A stretch of 64,000 nucleotides of DNA from Chondrus crispus (taxonomy: Eukaryota; Rhodophyta; Florideophyceae; Gigartinales; Gigartinaceae), in assembly GCF_000350225.1 (NCBI RefSeq), contig NW_005178981.1, positions 1-64,000 on the forward strand. Reading direction: 5' to 3'. A program made the translations under genes and the position numbers. Below the pieces are notes generated by a model. That model saw only the letters and a list, made by a program, of their open reading frames with translations, did no database searches and had not been told where the DNA came from. Position 1 is the stretch's first letter; each line of letters begins with the position of its first letter. Shown piece after piece: positions 63,901 through 64,000 of this stretch.

Positions 63901-64000
63901 GCAAGCTTTTTGCGGGTAATGGCGTGGGCGTGAGTTGGCAAGCAATCAGCTATGCTTTTCATTTGTTCCCTTTCGCCAATCTCAATAAGACTTTAGGTAA
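60996..64000. other. AT-rich region, no supported gene
   Basis: The longest frames (61059-61487 plus, 142 aa; 62895-63257 plus, 120 aa) have no motif I recognise. No tRNA, rRNA or repeat array is evident. Confidence 0.4.

Noticed and set aside
1..64000. CRISPR arrays, tRNA or rRNA genes, bacterial operons
   Set aside because: No regularly spaced repeats, no tRNA or rRNA signature seen on reading; all strong coding matches are eukaryotic transposable-element or host families.

Overview
The window is eukaryotic nuclear DNA packed with transposable elements. No bacterial or phage features are visible. The best guess for the host is a red alga, at low to moderate confidence. Reasons: intron-poor fragments, Ty3/gypsy chromoviruses, tyrosine-recombinase (DIRS/Ngaro-like) retroelements, PIF/Harbinger and CENP-B-like DNA transposases, and Sel1-repeat remnants. 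No diagnostic organellar or rRNA sequence is present, so this stays an inference.

Layout. (1) 1-1240: host sequence with the 5' part of a METTL2/6/8-like tRNA methyltransferase gene. (2) 1241-16170: element A, a complete 14.9 kb Ty3/gypsy chromovirus on the minus strand with intact gag and pol. A 6.2 kb module between pol and the 3' LTR carries an 890-codon ORF on the opposite strand. (3) 16171-18798: element Y1, a decayed tyrosine-recombinase-type retroelement (gag, RT, RNase H) cut off by element A. (4) 18.8-25.5 kb: Sel1-repeat pseudogenes, a NAM-associated-like ORF with one internal stop, AT-rich sequence and palindromes. (5) 25536-31913: element C, a second Ty3/gypsy family, 5' part only and frameshifted. 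(6) 31914-46582: element B, a decayed sister of A on the plus strand sitting in C, with the same antisense module. (7) 47239-51601: element Y2, a tyrosine-recombinase retroelement bracketed by direct repeats. (8) 51.7-55.3 kb: a membrane-protein-like gene, an inverted truncated copy of it, and a Harbinger transposase pseudogene between them. (9) 55.3-64 kb: AT-rich sequence with fragments of two CENP-B-like (DDE_1) transposases and otherwise little that can be recognised.

The most interesting system is the A/B chromovirus family. Gag and Pol ORFs are separate. In both copies the pol frame is open across the gag stop in the -1 frame, with an A6 tract followed by a stem-loop, as expected for programmed -1 frameshifting. 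The long antisense ORF is conserved in both copies (about two thirds identical in its core), whereas the Gag core is almost identical. A hairpin plus polypurine tract flanks the antisense module on both sides, so the module looks like a cassette. The LTRs carry a series of hairpins, many with TACTGT...ACAGTA arms, several showing compensatory changes between A and B. Neither element has a visible target-site duplication, and in each the left LTR is divergent at its outer edge, suggesting recombination between copies.
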